Shown one piece after another: positions 34,701-42,634 of a DNA stretch of 64,000 bases. The notes beneath the pieces were generated by a model. It was given only the letters and a program-made list of their open reading frames with translations. It had not been told where the DNA came from and ran no database searches. Origin of the DNA: Caballeronia sordidicola (GTDB lineage: Bacteria; Pseudomonadota; Gammaproteobacteria; Burkholderiales; Burkholderiaceae); the NCBI RefSeq assembly GCF_000729995.1, contig NZ_JNFG01000199.1:310001-374000 (forward strand), read 5' to 3'. Each line of letters opens with the position of its first letter. Position 1 is the first letter of the stretch. The position numbers and the translations under genes were made by a program.

Positions 34701-36371
34701 CGCATGATCGGCAAGCGGCATGCATTTTTTGGCCAGTGCCAGATCGCCGTCGATCGCACGACTTTGCAAATCAAAGGCTTCTGGACCCGGATGTGGGGAG
34801 ACGGCGGCGCTTACTACGACTGTTCGTTTATCGTTTCAAACTGCATCCAGCTACGAGCCGACAACGTCTATAACGTGCCGAATTACCAGAGCCAGATCGA
34901 CGTGTGCCGGACGAACACCGCACCGAGCACTGCGATGCGCGCATTCGGCGACCTGCAGGGAAAAAACATCATCGAGAATGCGATCGACGATGCAGCCGTC
35001 GCACTCGGCATACCGTCCGAGCAACTCAGGGAAGCCAACTTTTATAACCCTGGCGACCTGACTCCGTTTGGACAGGTGCTGGACGGCTGCTATATCAGGC
35101 AGGTGTGGAACTGGCTGAAAACCACCTGCTCTTTCGCAGACAAGTCCCGCGCCGTGGAGCAATTCAACCGCGACAACACCTGGCGCAAACGCGGTATCGC
35201 GATGATCCCGGTGAAGTACGGCTCCGGATATAACCTGCTGCAATTGGAGCAGGCCGCGGGGATCGCGGTGGTCAATCAGGCGGACGGAACGGTGACGATT
35301 CATCAAAGCGGCGTGGAGATGGGACAAGGCCTGATCACCCAGGTCCTGCAAGTCGCCGCTTATGTGCTGAACATACCGATGGAGATGATCCATATTGAAA
35401 GCCCCAAGACCAGCGTTACGCCGAACCCGACCAGCACCGGAGCCTCGACCGGAACGCAATACAACTGCGAAGTGGCCAAGGCTATCTGCACAGACCTCGC
35501 CAGGCGTCTTCGGGAATTTGGGCAGCAGCTGAGAGTCGACAAAGGCGAGCAATGGTGCAAGGACAATGGCATCAACTACTGGGATTACAAAGAAACCGGC
35601 TGGGCGCAAGAAGTCTTCGCACACGGGCAAACCGCGTTGATCTGGCAGAACCTGATTCACTACGCCTATGTAGCAAGGGTGAATCTGGTAGCGAGTTTCA
35701 CGGTACAGGTCGCCGGTGGTGAGGAATCCGTACCATGGAAGACGTTCAAGCCGTTGGACCAGCAACCCCGGATTCCGGGCATCGACGTTGACGAAAGTGC
35801 GCAGCCCGGCGGTACTGTCGACTGTTTCGTCGGCTTCACCTACTCCGCGGCATGCTCGGTCGTCGAGGTGGATATTCTGACCGGCGAGGTCAAGATCATC
35901 AGTTCAGATATTGCCTACGACATGGGATGGAGCATGAATCCAGCCATCGATATTGGCCAGGTCGAAGGAGCGTTTGTGCAGGGCGTCGGCTACCTGATCT
36001 CTGAAGAGCTTGTGTTCGAGCCGGAAGGCGACGAAAAGGGCCGCCTGAACACCCTCAATACCTGGCGCTATAAAGTCCCCGCGCACGTATCCATTCCGCT
36101 GGAAATGAACGTGCACCTGTTCCCGCGAAACGACCCGTCAGTCGCGGGTGTACCGAAGACCGAGGAGCACGGGATCTACTCGTCGAAAGAGGCCGGCGAA
36201 CCGCCCATGGTGCTCGCCAACAGCGTGTTCTTTGCCATCAAGGCGGCGATCCGTGCGTCGCGCGTCGAGCGCAAGCTCTCGCCGCTGTTTTTCCTGGATG
36301 CACCGGCGACGGTCCAGGAGGTGCGACGCGCGTGCGAGGTGGGGAAAGAAGCGCTCGTCCTGCAGGCGTGA
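31710..36371 (+). CDS. Single-chain xanthine dehydrogenase/aldehyde oxidase-family molybdenum hydroxylase
   Basis: This 1553-residue enzyme carries all cofactor domains in one chain, like eukaryotic xanthine dehydrogenase; bacterial homologues are usually split. The first 2Fe-2S ligands are C49, C54, C57 and C77; the second set C185, C188, C220 and C222. An insert of about 65-75 residues lies between the clusters. The FAD domain includes FINGHTSFGIYKDE and a TLGGN motif. The Mo domain has GGGFGGK (959-965), AMRAFGDLQG, the loop GQVEGAFVQG and the catalytic Glu1497 in KEAGEPP. By manual comparison with bovine xanthine oxidase, positions of Glu802 and Arg880 are Thr966 and Cys/Asn (1043-1044), so xanthine is an unlikely substrate. 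No Mo-cofactor insertion gene is adjacent. Hydroxylation of an aldehyde or N-heterocycle is inferred. Confidence 0.88.
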   Translation: MSGETQYVNRVDFFLNGEPVSIENPSPDFLLIDFLRSSDIGLAGPKKACGQGGCGSCTVILSSWKDNREEHRAINACLRPVCALSGLVVTTVEGTGTPGVLPARYPMHAPTSGFAPLNWTPPPAVRQAATRSRMTSIASGTTKLADFSATAGMPDPGAEDLHIAGNLPGINPVAQRLAANNGSQCGYCTVGFVMNMSEFIVNNPRPTKQQIEDIFDGNICRCTGYRPILTGMKTFACDYTPEDENERMKCLLERGQTEQLPAASVAIPFPEAARAVPRPVTISGPRGAHQAGKHWYTATSWNEAFEYAFQCQAEAIPYQFINGHTSFGIYKDECLESRASIDVRRVPELNRPHSVDAQWLTVSAGITFNDLIALLDTVMAEYEQSAVSPLAALRSMARRTGGRIVRNAATLGGNTMLVMKHLFPRNGAHPGYGGEPFPSDTLTVLAAIGAEMTFVMLRPSLIDPPSSTTTHVMSVKEAIAFFQDLGGKAGEATLIVSYRIPLERANQVVLSQKTALREVNAHAIVNMTSDTVWAAAGEEPSSSYIQTATLVFGGIADAPWPAERTEAFLNGLGRPLTTEDLTESLTILEREVRHELEKWASFRAKLPDDGFSDDYRVDLALSLFYKALINALVHRGVPVDPAVASAGDIRWGNWGVSSGRQSYAVPPVDRHPVGQPYIKNTAIYQALGEMHYTHELPIPPRTIHGAFVQSLRALAGFYFCLPGSSNTEIKREQLKTHLDATFPNQFTDVLTSDSVPPHGLNLQGKALDQPLFAKRSVHYPGQTIAMVLARDEQAANDIAEYATRFCIGYRTITWDGSWPAQWNEPVLSIEDAIARNSIFPDAPSTANYVTHIWKITRPASTFDWMDSSREPLDRSIAVTDLSGVPDQAFANCIRLANSQRNGGQVHFYMETQACLVVPQDEGRFIVHPSSQSPMEMHQTSAMAIGVPYNRLDVRVAPVGGGFGGKTEQARFVTGPAVVAAYRLNRPVRVVLPRDVDTRMIGKRHAFFGQCQIAVDRTTLQIKGFWTRMWGDGGAYYDCSFIVSNCIQLRADNVYNVPNYQSQIDVCRTNTAPSTAMRAFGDLQGKNIIENAIDDAAVALGIPSEQLREANFYNPGDLTPFGQVLDGCYIRQVWNWLKTTCSFADKSRAVEQFNRDNTWRKRGIAMIPVKYGSGYNLLQLEQAAGIAVVNQADGTVTIHQSGVEMGQGLITQVLQVAAYVLNIPMEMIHIESPKTSVTPNPTSTGASTGTQYNCEVAKAICTDLARRLREFGQQLRVDKGEQWCKDNGINYWDYKETGWAQEVFAHGQTALIWQNLIHYAYVARVNLVASFTVQVAGGEESVPWKTFKPLDQQPRIPGIDVDESAQPGGTVDCFVGFTYSAACSVVEVDILTGEVKIISSDIAYDMGWSMNPAIDIGQVEGAFVQGVGYLISEELVFEPEGDEKGRLNTLNTWRYKVPAHVSIPLEMNVHLFPRNDPSVAGVPKTEEHGIYSSKEAGEPPMVLANSVFFAIKAAIRASRVERKLSPLFFLDAPATVQEVRRACEVGKEALVLQA

Positions 36372-36374
36372 AAA

Positions 36375-36410
36375 AGCCACGAGGTTCCGGTTGGAAAACA
36401 CCCCGTGGCT
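36375..36410 (-). terminator. Terminator between the molybdenum hydroxylase and the deaminase operon
   Basis: AGCCACGAGG and CCCCGTGGCT form a 9-of-10-bp stem. On the minus strand the stem is followed by TTTTT, giving an intrinsic terminator for the deaminase-GMC operon that ends at 36441. It may also slow plus-strand transcription. Confidence 0.7.
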
Positions 36411-36440
36411 CAAGTACGGATTAAGTATGGATCAAGCGGA

Positions 36441-37685
36441 TCAGCCGATCCCTTCGATCAATGCGTGGTTCGTCACCTGAATCGGGTTGACCTTGATCTC
36501 CTCGCTATACAACGGCGGCATCTTCTTGCAGAACGCCGCCAGTGCGTCGGCGTTCATCCGCGTGCGCACGTATTGATACGGCGACGGGTTGTTGACAGTA
36601 TCGAGCGCGCCTTCCATTGTCGAACCGTAGGCGCCGAGCTCCATGAAGCTCTGCGTCTGGCTAAGCGGGCCGATGTCGGGGCGCACCGGGGGCACGTCGT
36701 CCAGCATCGGTCCCAAGGCGAAAACGAAAGTGCAGTACTTCGGATGGGGCAGGTATTTATGCGTGTCCGTGATTCCATCCACCAGAAGCTGCCGGCGCAA
36801 TCCTGCATAAGCGCGGGTCACTTCCATGAACGCGGTCCGGATGGACGACATGGACTCCGACCCCGACTTGCAAAGCAGCAGATTGCCATGGTGGTCGAGC
36901 AGCGCGACCGCCTGTCCCTTGCCGCCCAGCGTGATGTCATGCTGCATCATGGGCTTCAGGTACGGCACCAGCCCCTCGTCCGGTGTGAACGGCGCCTGCG
37001 ACCGGTACTGCAGGGCCTGGGCATACTTGCTGGACAGCGCAACGCGGATCGGGTTCGTCGAGGGCAGCGACAGGATATCCCCGAGTTCATCGAACGGCAG
37101 ATCATTGTTGATCTGCTTGCGTACGCTCGCGAGCGTCGCCTGAAAAATGTTTTCGCAGAGTGCAACGGTACGGCCCTGGATGGTCTTCGCGGTGAATGCC
37201 GGAACGTTATTCTCCGGCCCCTTCGCCGGGCGGTTGTAGCAAACACCGTCAACGACCTCGGGATAACCGAATCGCTCCTTCGCCCTGCGCGCCATGCCAG
37301 GCGTCAACGACGGAAAATCGGACTTCGTGTCGTAGTTGATGCCGGAATACGTATCGTAGGCGGCGGTCAAAACCTTGAATCCCGCCGTCAGGATCGCGCC
37401 CGTGCACATGCAGCACGGATCGAGAGAGGTGACCACGGTGATCTGGCCCGGCTCAGGAAGGCTATTGCTATTTGCGTAATACCAGTCGGTAAGCTGCCGC
37501 TCTCCGTGTGCTGTGGGGTCAGAGGTATAGCCGCCCTTGATCACCTGGTTCGGCATCGCGTGCAGGACGTTACCGGCGTCGTCGACCAGCAGGCCACCGA
37601 CCGAGAAGGTATTCGCACAGCTGGCGATGAGCGTTTGATCCGCGGCGATTTCCATCGCCTGCTCCACGGTTGTTACCTTTGTCAT
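36441..37685 (-). CDS. Cytosine-deaminase-like protein with an extra C-terminal domain
   Basis: This 414-residue protein has an N-terminal cytidine-deaminase fold (about 1-150): the zinc site is H60-G-E62 in TAHGERQ and C91/C94 in DPCCMCTGAI. HGE plus PCxMCTGAI resembles yeast-type cytosine deaminase. The remaining 260 residues (NRPAKGPENNVPAF onward, with GQAVALLDHHGNLLLCKSGS) match no family I know; they may be a second, non-catalytic deaminase-like domain. The ATG at 37685 is preceded by GGGTGG; an upstream GTG adds 3 residues. It is the last gene of the cytochrome/GMC operon, 128 bases after the GMC gene. Deamination of a cyclic amidine or aminated heterocycle is inferred. Confidence 0.75.
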   Translation of the reverse strand: MTKVTTVEQAMEIAADQTLIASCANTFSVGGLLVDDAGNVLHAMPNQVIKGGYTSDPTAHGERQLTDWYYANSNSLPEPGQITVVTSLDPCCMCTGAILTAGFKVLTAAYDTYSGINYDTKSDFPSLTPGMARRAKERFGYPEVVDGVCYNRPAKGPENNVPAFTAKTIQGRTVALCENIFQATLASVRKQINNDLPFDELGDILSLPSTNPIRVALSSKYAQALQYRSQAPFTPDEGLVPYLKPMMQHDITLGGKGQAVALLDHHGNLLLCKSGSESMSSIRTAFMEVTRAYAGLRRQLLVDGITDTHKYLPHPKYCTFVFALGPMLDDVPPVRPDIGPLSQTQSFMELGAYGSTMEGALDTVNNPSPYQYVRTRMNADALAAFCKKMPPLYSEEIKVNPIQVTNHALIEGIG

Positions 37686-37813
37686 TTCGACCACCCATTT
37701 GGAAATTGTGATTCTGGATACGCAAATCTCTCAATCGACATGACTGTTGACGCATAAGCGGATGACCGGATGACGATCCGGCAGTCACGCAAATTGAAAG
37801 GCCCCCTGCTCCA

Positions 37814-39646
37814 TCAAACTCTGGTAAGAATATGGTCCACGGTCAACGATGTGATTGCGAGCATCGTCAGCGTCGGGTTCTGCGAACTGATACTGGGCAT
37901 TGATCCGCAACCCACGATATACAGGTTCGAATGGTCCCAGCTTTGCTGGCGATAGTTGACCACCGAGGCCCTGGGGATAGAACCCATCACATGAGTCCCG
38001 CACACGTGCCCGGCGCCGTAATAGTTGAATGACTGCTTCTCGCAGATAAATTGTTTGGCGTTGCCGGCATCGAATTGCGTGTATTCCTGCGCGCCTGTCC
38101 TGCGCATGAATTCGGTGGTGGCGAGCCTGGCGGAGATAAAACCCTTGCGCGTGTAGTCGGACAGGTTGTACGTGATGAGCGGCCTGGGGATCCCCAGGTT
38201 GTCGGTCTCGGTCGGCGACAACTGCACGCGGTTGGTCTGTTCGGCGTCCTGTTCGACCAGGAAGGCAATCCTGAATTGCCGCGTCAAGTAACCATTCAAT
38301 GTCTTCAGCAGGCTCTTGTTGCCGAGCACCTGCGCGCTCCCGTTCGGACCGCCGTTGTTCAGCCCGCCCTTGTTCGTGCCGTACAGGAAATCCGGGCCGA
38401 TCGCGTATGGCTCGCCTTTCGCCCAGTTCCATCCTTCATTGCCGAGCTCCAGTCGCCAGGACGCGCGCGTGCTTCTGAACGGACCGTCACGCAGCGATTC
38501 GATCCCGCTGGTTGCGAGCGGGCCGCGATAGCTGTACGCCGGCGCATTGACGGGCATCAGCCCCCAGGCCAGATACGTGGCGTGGTCCATCAGGTTCCTG
38601 CCAACCTGGTCGCTGCTGTTCGCGACCGTCACGCCCATTTTCCACGGCGAGTTGAGCAATATCCTGGCGTTTTCGATCGCGCTGGCCGCCAGCACGAACA
38701 ATGTGCCGACCGCGGTGCCTTGCCCGGTCTGTCCCGACTTGGCCGGCACTGAAATATCGTCGTAGGTCAGGTAATGCAGGCCGCTGATTTTTCCGTCCTC
38801 GCCGACCGTGATCTTGTCCACCACGGTTTTATACCTGACGGTGACGCACCCGGTAGCGAGCGCCTTTCCCAACGCATACGCCGCGTCGTATTTCGCCTGG
38901 ATCGGGCAAATTGGCACGCAGTTGGTGTTGCCATGACATACCCTGCGATCGTCGTAAGGCACGGAATTTCGTGCTTGCGGCGTCTTGGTGACAACCGTCT
39001 TCTGACCTGTAAAGTAATCCTCATCAGTTAATGGCTCGCCATCTACGCGAGCCTTCATGTACTTGTCGCTCAGTGACAGCGGAATCGGAGGCATGGGGAA
39101 CTGATAGCTCGGCGGAATGTCGTCGCGGGCCGCGAGCTGTTCCGCTGTGCTGCCGGCAACGCCCATGAACGCTTCGACTTTTGCGTAATGATTATCCAGT
39201 TCCTCCTGGGCGATCGGCCAGTCGAGTCCATGCTGGTATTTCCGCTGCAGCATGAAATCATTCTTGCTCATCCGCAGCGTGGTGCCCTGCCAGTGATTGC
39301 CGGTACCGCCCGCGAGCTTCAGATAGGTACTGCCGAACGGCAGTGAACCCGGGGTGTAGGTCAGATAGGAAATCTCCGGATTGTTCCAGCCAAAGACCAG
39401 TTGCTGGATCGTCGGATGCGGCGCATTTGTCTTGCGCGGCTGATTGTTATTGGCATCGGGCGGATACGGCGATTCCGGTGACTTGAATCCGGCAAGATAG
39501 AAGGACTCCATATAGTCTTCACGATGCCGCGGCGTGGCAGGACCCGCCTCGAGCATCAGCACCTTCTTTCCCTTGCTTCCCAGTTCGTAAGCCATGAAGG
39601 CACCCGCGTGACCGGTCCCAACAATTATCACGTCATACTCAGGCAT
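37814..39646 (-). CDS. GMC-family FAD dehydrogenase, large subunit type
   Basis: This 610-residue flavoprotein has the FAD motif VIIVGTGHAGAFMAYELGSK ending in LMLEAG, a second site LKLAGGTGNHWQG, and the C-terminal substrate region AGHVCGTHVMGS with SSQNPTLTMLA, where the histidine and asparagine are the expected catalytic pair. Cys237-x5-Cys243-x3-Cys247 (VCHGNTNCVPIC) has the spacing of the 3Fe-4S ligands in Burkholderia glucose dehydrogenase alpha subunit. There is no signal peptide; in relatives the Tat-carrying small subunit brings the large one to the periplasm. That subunit is encoded 35 bases upstream, and a cytochrome before it. It should oxidise an alcohol or aldehyde group; the substrate is not known. 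Confidence 0.88.
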   Translation of the reverse strand: MPEYDVIIVGTGHAGAFMAYELGSKGKKVLMLEAGPATPRHREDYMESFYLAGFKSPESPYPPDANNNQPRKTNAPHPTIQQLVFGWNNPEISYLTYTPGSLPFGSTYLKLAGGTGNHWQGTTLRMSKNDFMLQRKYQHGLDWPIAQEELDNHYAKVEAFMGVAGSTAEQLAARDDIPPSYQFPMPPIPLSLSDKYMKARVDGEPLTDEDYFTGQKTVVTKTPQARNSVPYDDRRVCHGNTNCVPICPIQAKYDAAYALGKALATGCVTVRYKTVVDKITVGEDGKISGLHYLTYDDISVPAKSGQTGQGTAVGTLFVLAASAIENARILLNSPWKMGVTVANSSDQVGRNLMDHATYLAWGLMPVNAPAYSYRGPLATSGIESLRDGPFRSTRASWRLELGNEGWNWAKGEPYAIGPDFLYGTNKGGLNNGGPNGSAQVLGNKSLLKTLNGYLTRQFRIAFLVEQDAEQTNRVQLSPTETDNLGIPRPLITYNLSDYTRKGFISARLATTEFMRRTGAQEYTQFDAGNAKQFICEKQSFNYYGAGHVCGTHVMGSIPRASVVNYRQQSWDHSNLYIVGCGSMPSISSQNPTLTMLAITSLTVDHILTRV

Positions 39647-39680
39647 CTTCGATTCCCCATGTTTAAAGACGGCGCCGCGA

Positions 39681-40304
39681 TTACGCGAGACTGATTCCGT
39701 AATCGGCGAGCGACGGCGGGGCGCTTGCCCAGCTACCGAAGCTGAACTGGCTGAAGCCCATTGGATGCGTCTGGGCGATGCGCCAGATCCAGCCGCTTTT
39801 GTATGCGCGGCTGGAAATAACGAAGTCCTTTTGGTAATCAGCGGCGATCCCGCTTGCCGACGTGGGGATATTGGTTATTTCGGTGTGGCCGTACCAGGTG
39901 CCGTAGAGCCACATCAGTGTGATCAGGCGGGAAAATGCACCATTCAGACTGGTATTGGGCCCATTCCCGGAGGCGAGCAACGCTTGCGCGATTTGATCGG
40001 GCCTGAGGTGCTGGTTCTCCATCACGTCATAGGCGGCGAGCAGAGTTGTAATACTTCGCGGTCCGGCCAGCACGGTGAGGCCATAGAACACGTCCGCCAT
40101 CGATATATCATCCGGCCGGATCACCGGATTCAGAACGCCCGCGTCAATACCGAGCAGCGCCGATGACAAATTGACGAAGCCGGCGGGCGCCTTCTCGCGC
40201 GGCGCCGCCTCGGCAAGACTCCAGAGCGGCAGCCCCGGCGCCAACAGCGCGCCGCCGATCGTACCTGCGGTTTTCAGTACGTCTCTGCGACTGATTTTTA
40301 TCAT
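39681..40304 (-). CDS. Tat-exported small subunit of a sugar/alcohol-dehydrogenase-type complex
   Basis: This 207-residue protein has a classic Tat signal (SRRDVLKTAGTIGGALLAPG) at residues 5-25. The rest (WLYGTWYGHTEITNIPTS, AYKSGWIWRIAQTHPMGFSQ) resembles the gamma or small subunits of fructose, gluconate and glucose dehydrogenases, which act as escort and electron-transfer partners of the GMC subunit. The family is weakly conserved and short. It lies between the cytochrome (58 bases upstream) and GMC genes (35 bases downstream). Its role is inferred from the Tat motif, size and position. Confidence 0.78.
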   Translation of the reverse strand: MIKISRRDVLKTAGTIGGALLAPGLPLWSLAEAAPREKAPAGFVNLSSALLGIDAGVLNPVIRPDDISMADVFYGLTVLAGPRSITTLLAAYDVMENQHLRPDQIAQALLASGNGPNTSLNGAFSRLITLMWLYGTWYGHTEITNIPTSASGIAADYQKDFVISSRAYKSGWIWRIAQTHPMGFSQFSFGSWASAPPSLADYGISLA

Positions 40305-40362
40305 GCATGGTCCCTTGACATTCTTGCTGTCTTTTAATGTTCACCCGCGATTTCCGCCCACC

Positions 40363-42048
40363 CTATTTCCCCGCCCGCTCCTCGGGCTTGGTGGTCCCCA
40401 TCACGTATTCGACGACCGAGGACGCTTCGTGTCTTGTGAGTACTCCCGCGCCGGAACCACCGCCCGATTTGGTGCCGGAAGTGCTCAGGTTCAGCTTGCC
40501 TTTGCTTTGCGCGCGGCTCAGCGAAAACACGAAGTCGCTGGATGAGCCGGTGGTCATGGCGGCATCCGAGTGGCAACTGACGCAACTCGACGTCGTACGA
40601 TCAGCACCGCCCGACACGGTATGAGGTCCCGTAGAAGAAAAGGGCGTCACCGCCCCCGTTGGCGGCAGGGTCTGCATCTGGTCGTCCGGGGGAATCGGGT
40701 TGCCGCTCGGCGTAATCTCACCGTGGAAGAACCCCGGGATATACGTCTCCATGGTCGAGTTCGACAGGAAGGACGTGGCGGGCATTCCATCCGGGTAGGC
40801 GGGATTCGGTACAGCGACGCCCTGCTCGCCGCCCGCGGTCTTTACGTTGGTCGGGAACTGGACATCGACCAGGAAGTAGTTAGCCCAGACGCTATCCGGA
40901 AAGGTCGTCTTGATCCGGTTGTTGTATTGCTCGTTGACGGCCAGCGCGAGCTTGCCCGGGGCAGCCAGGCGCACGAGCTGCGTCGGCGTCTGTCCGGGAC
41001 GTTGAGGATTCCACGGCGCAGCCGGTACGGTATCGAACGCGCAGCTCGGCACTCCACCCGATGCCGGACATTTGGCAGCGTCAAAAAAAGTGTACCCACG
41101 CTTGAGCTTAGAAGTGAAATCGTTGAGCCAGGGCCCGTTATCGACATGTTCGAATGTGGCCCATACCCATTGCGGCGCCGACCTGGTCAGATGGACGATA
41201 TGAAAACCGACAAGTCCGATCGGCTTCAGCGAGCACTGCTCCTTTACCGTAGGTTCATCGGCGAATGCACCGCCGGCCTGATCATAGACATAGGCCTGGG
41301 TCCGGTAAAAGCTCGACGTGTTGTCCGAAGCGTCCAGTATCTTCCAGGACGATTTGACAAAGATGGATCCTGTCATCGCGGGATCGTCTTTATCGGAATA
41401 TTGGCCGGCCGGGAACTGGACCGTCTGTTTGTCATGGTCCGGGTTGTTCACGTCCATGGCAGTCTGTCCCTGGGTGGAATAGAGCTGGTGAGCCGTGATG
41501 TAGTCGAACATCGGCTTGTTGAAACTCAGGCCATAGCGGACATACTGCCCCTGCTTGTCGATCACCGGTCCCATCCGGTTGGCCTGCACATACTCGTCGA
41601 GCACGATCCTGTCAGTCAGTTCAAGCCGCCCCGATGCGTCCTTCCTGAGACAGTTTGCCGGGGTCTGGTGGCCCGTGCCGAACGCAGCAGGCGCTGCGGC
41701 CTCCGGCAGGAAGATGTCCCGTGCCTCCGGCCAGGTTTGCCAGACGGCGGTGTAGTCCCCGGCGTGATAGTCCAGCCCGTGCTCCTTGCTTGGTGTCGGC
41801 TCCGGCTTTCCCTGCGGGCTTGTTCCGGCCGGGAAGTTTAACGCGATGAAATCCCGCCAGGCCAGCTCGGCGTAGGCCCTATATCGGGCTTCGTAAGTGG
41901 CGACGGTGGACGGGTCGATATCCCCGCCTGAATGACAGCTATACGGTGCAGTCCAGCAACCTACGGCATTCGCCACATCCGGTCTGAAAATAGAAAGCAG
42001 GCCAAAAGCCAGCAGCAAGATGACGTGACGCCGCACAATCGCAACCAT
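40363..42048 (-). CDS. Exported mono-haem cytochrome c family protein
   Basis: This 561-residue protein has a signal peptide (VILLLAFGLLSIFRPDVANA). A single haem-c site CVSCH lies at residues 489-493, near the C-terminus. The 450 residues before it (CWTAPYSCHSGGDIDPSTVA, WRDFIALNFPAGTSPQGKPE, FVKSSWKILDAS, GLVGFHIVHLTRSAPQWVWA) form a large conserved domain without a known fold to me. It differs from the triple-haem cytochrome subunit of glucose/gluconate dehydrogenases. It is the first gene of the operon and probably takes electrons from the GMC subunit in the periplasm. A His or Met distal ligand cannot be assigned. Confidence 0.8.
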   Translation of the reverse strand: MVAIVRRHVILLLAFGLLSIFRPDVANAVGCWTAPYSCHSGGDIDPSTVATYEARYRAYAELAWRDFIALNFPAGTSPQGKPEPTPSKEHGLDYHAGDYTAVWQTWPEARDIFLPEAAAPAAFGTGHQTPANCLRKDASGRLELTDRIVLDEYVQANRMGPVIDKQGQYVRYGLSFNKPMFDYITAHQLYSTQGQTAMDVNNPDHDKQTVQFPAGQYSDKDDPAMTGSIFVKSSWKILDASDNTSSFYRTQAYVYDQAGGAFADEPTVKEQCSLKPIGLVGFHIVHLTRSAPQWVWATFEHVDNGPWLNDFTSKLKRGYTFFDAAKCPASGGVPSCAFDTVPAAPWNPQRPGQTPTQLVRLAAPGKLALAVNEQYNNRIKTTFPDSVWANYFLVDVQFPTNVKTAGGEQGVAVPNPAYPDGMPATSFLSNSTMETYIPGFFHGEITPSGNPIPPDDQMQTLPPTGAVTPFSSTGPHTVSGGADRTTSSCVSCHSDAAMTTGSSSDFVFSLSRAQSKGKLNLSTSGTKSGGGSGAGVLTRHEASSVVEYVMGTTKPEERAGK

Positions 42049-42634
42049 TTATTTTTCTCTCTACACCAAGGGCTCGCCCGCACTGATCCCCGAATCCGGT
42101 CTATACCGGATTTTCGCGCACGAGAGACTTCCGCCGAATTCAACCATGCGCGCAATCACATCCGGGGTTTTCGTATCAGACGCTAATACCACATCAATCA
42201 TTGCGTTTGCCATCGTAAGCGATTAATGCTGTCGATAAATACGCCGGCCCGAATCGGGCCGGTCGAAAAGCACAATGCCGATACGTGCGTGTGCATGATA
42301 TCGAGTAGCTAATGAGCCAAAGTGCCCTCGTATGGGGCCGCCTCATCCTTGCGCATACCGTCCGGTATGCGTAGATGGTGGTCGGATCAATCGGTGGTTT
42401 TATGTTCAAGCCACTCGTTGATCCCCTCATATTTCGTGAAATGAATTTGCACCGCAAGAACAATTATTGCTAGAGGGTGCACTAAAAAATAGATCATTCG
42501 AGGACTTCGTACACCGTGGAAACCCGCTCGTGATAAAAGGCACAAAAGACACACAAGGCGCCGGCGCGTTCACCTCCCTTCATATCGAAGCGCGCGATGT
42601 CCTCGGCTGGACCACGCTTGCCGCGCTCAGTTGA
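42049..42634. other. 586-bp intergenic stretch upstream of the cytochrome gene
   Basis: It should hold the promoter of the cytochrome-GMC-deaminase operon. A strong palindrome CCGGCCCGA-A-TCGGGCCGG lies at 42244-42262; on the minus strand only a scattered T pattern follows. It may end transcription from the GGDEF-EAL gene or bind a regulator. No gene is recognised; short frames here lack family signatures. Confidence 0.5.

Noticed and set aside
34851..35765. 304-codon minus-strand frame opposite the molybdenum hydroxylase
   Set aside because: The plus strand carries conserved Mo-domain motifs throughout this interval; the antisense frame has no recognisable domain.
42244..42262. Palindrome as a certain terminator of the GGDEF-EAL gene
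   Set aside because: It is about 370 bases past that gene and has no proper T-run, so it is only noted inside the intergenic entry.
42194..42463. 89-codon minus-strand frame upstream of the cytochrome gene
   Set aside because: It runs through a strong palindrome, lacks a ribosome site and has no recognisable domain.
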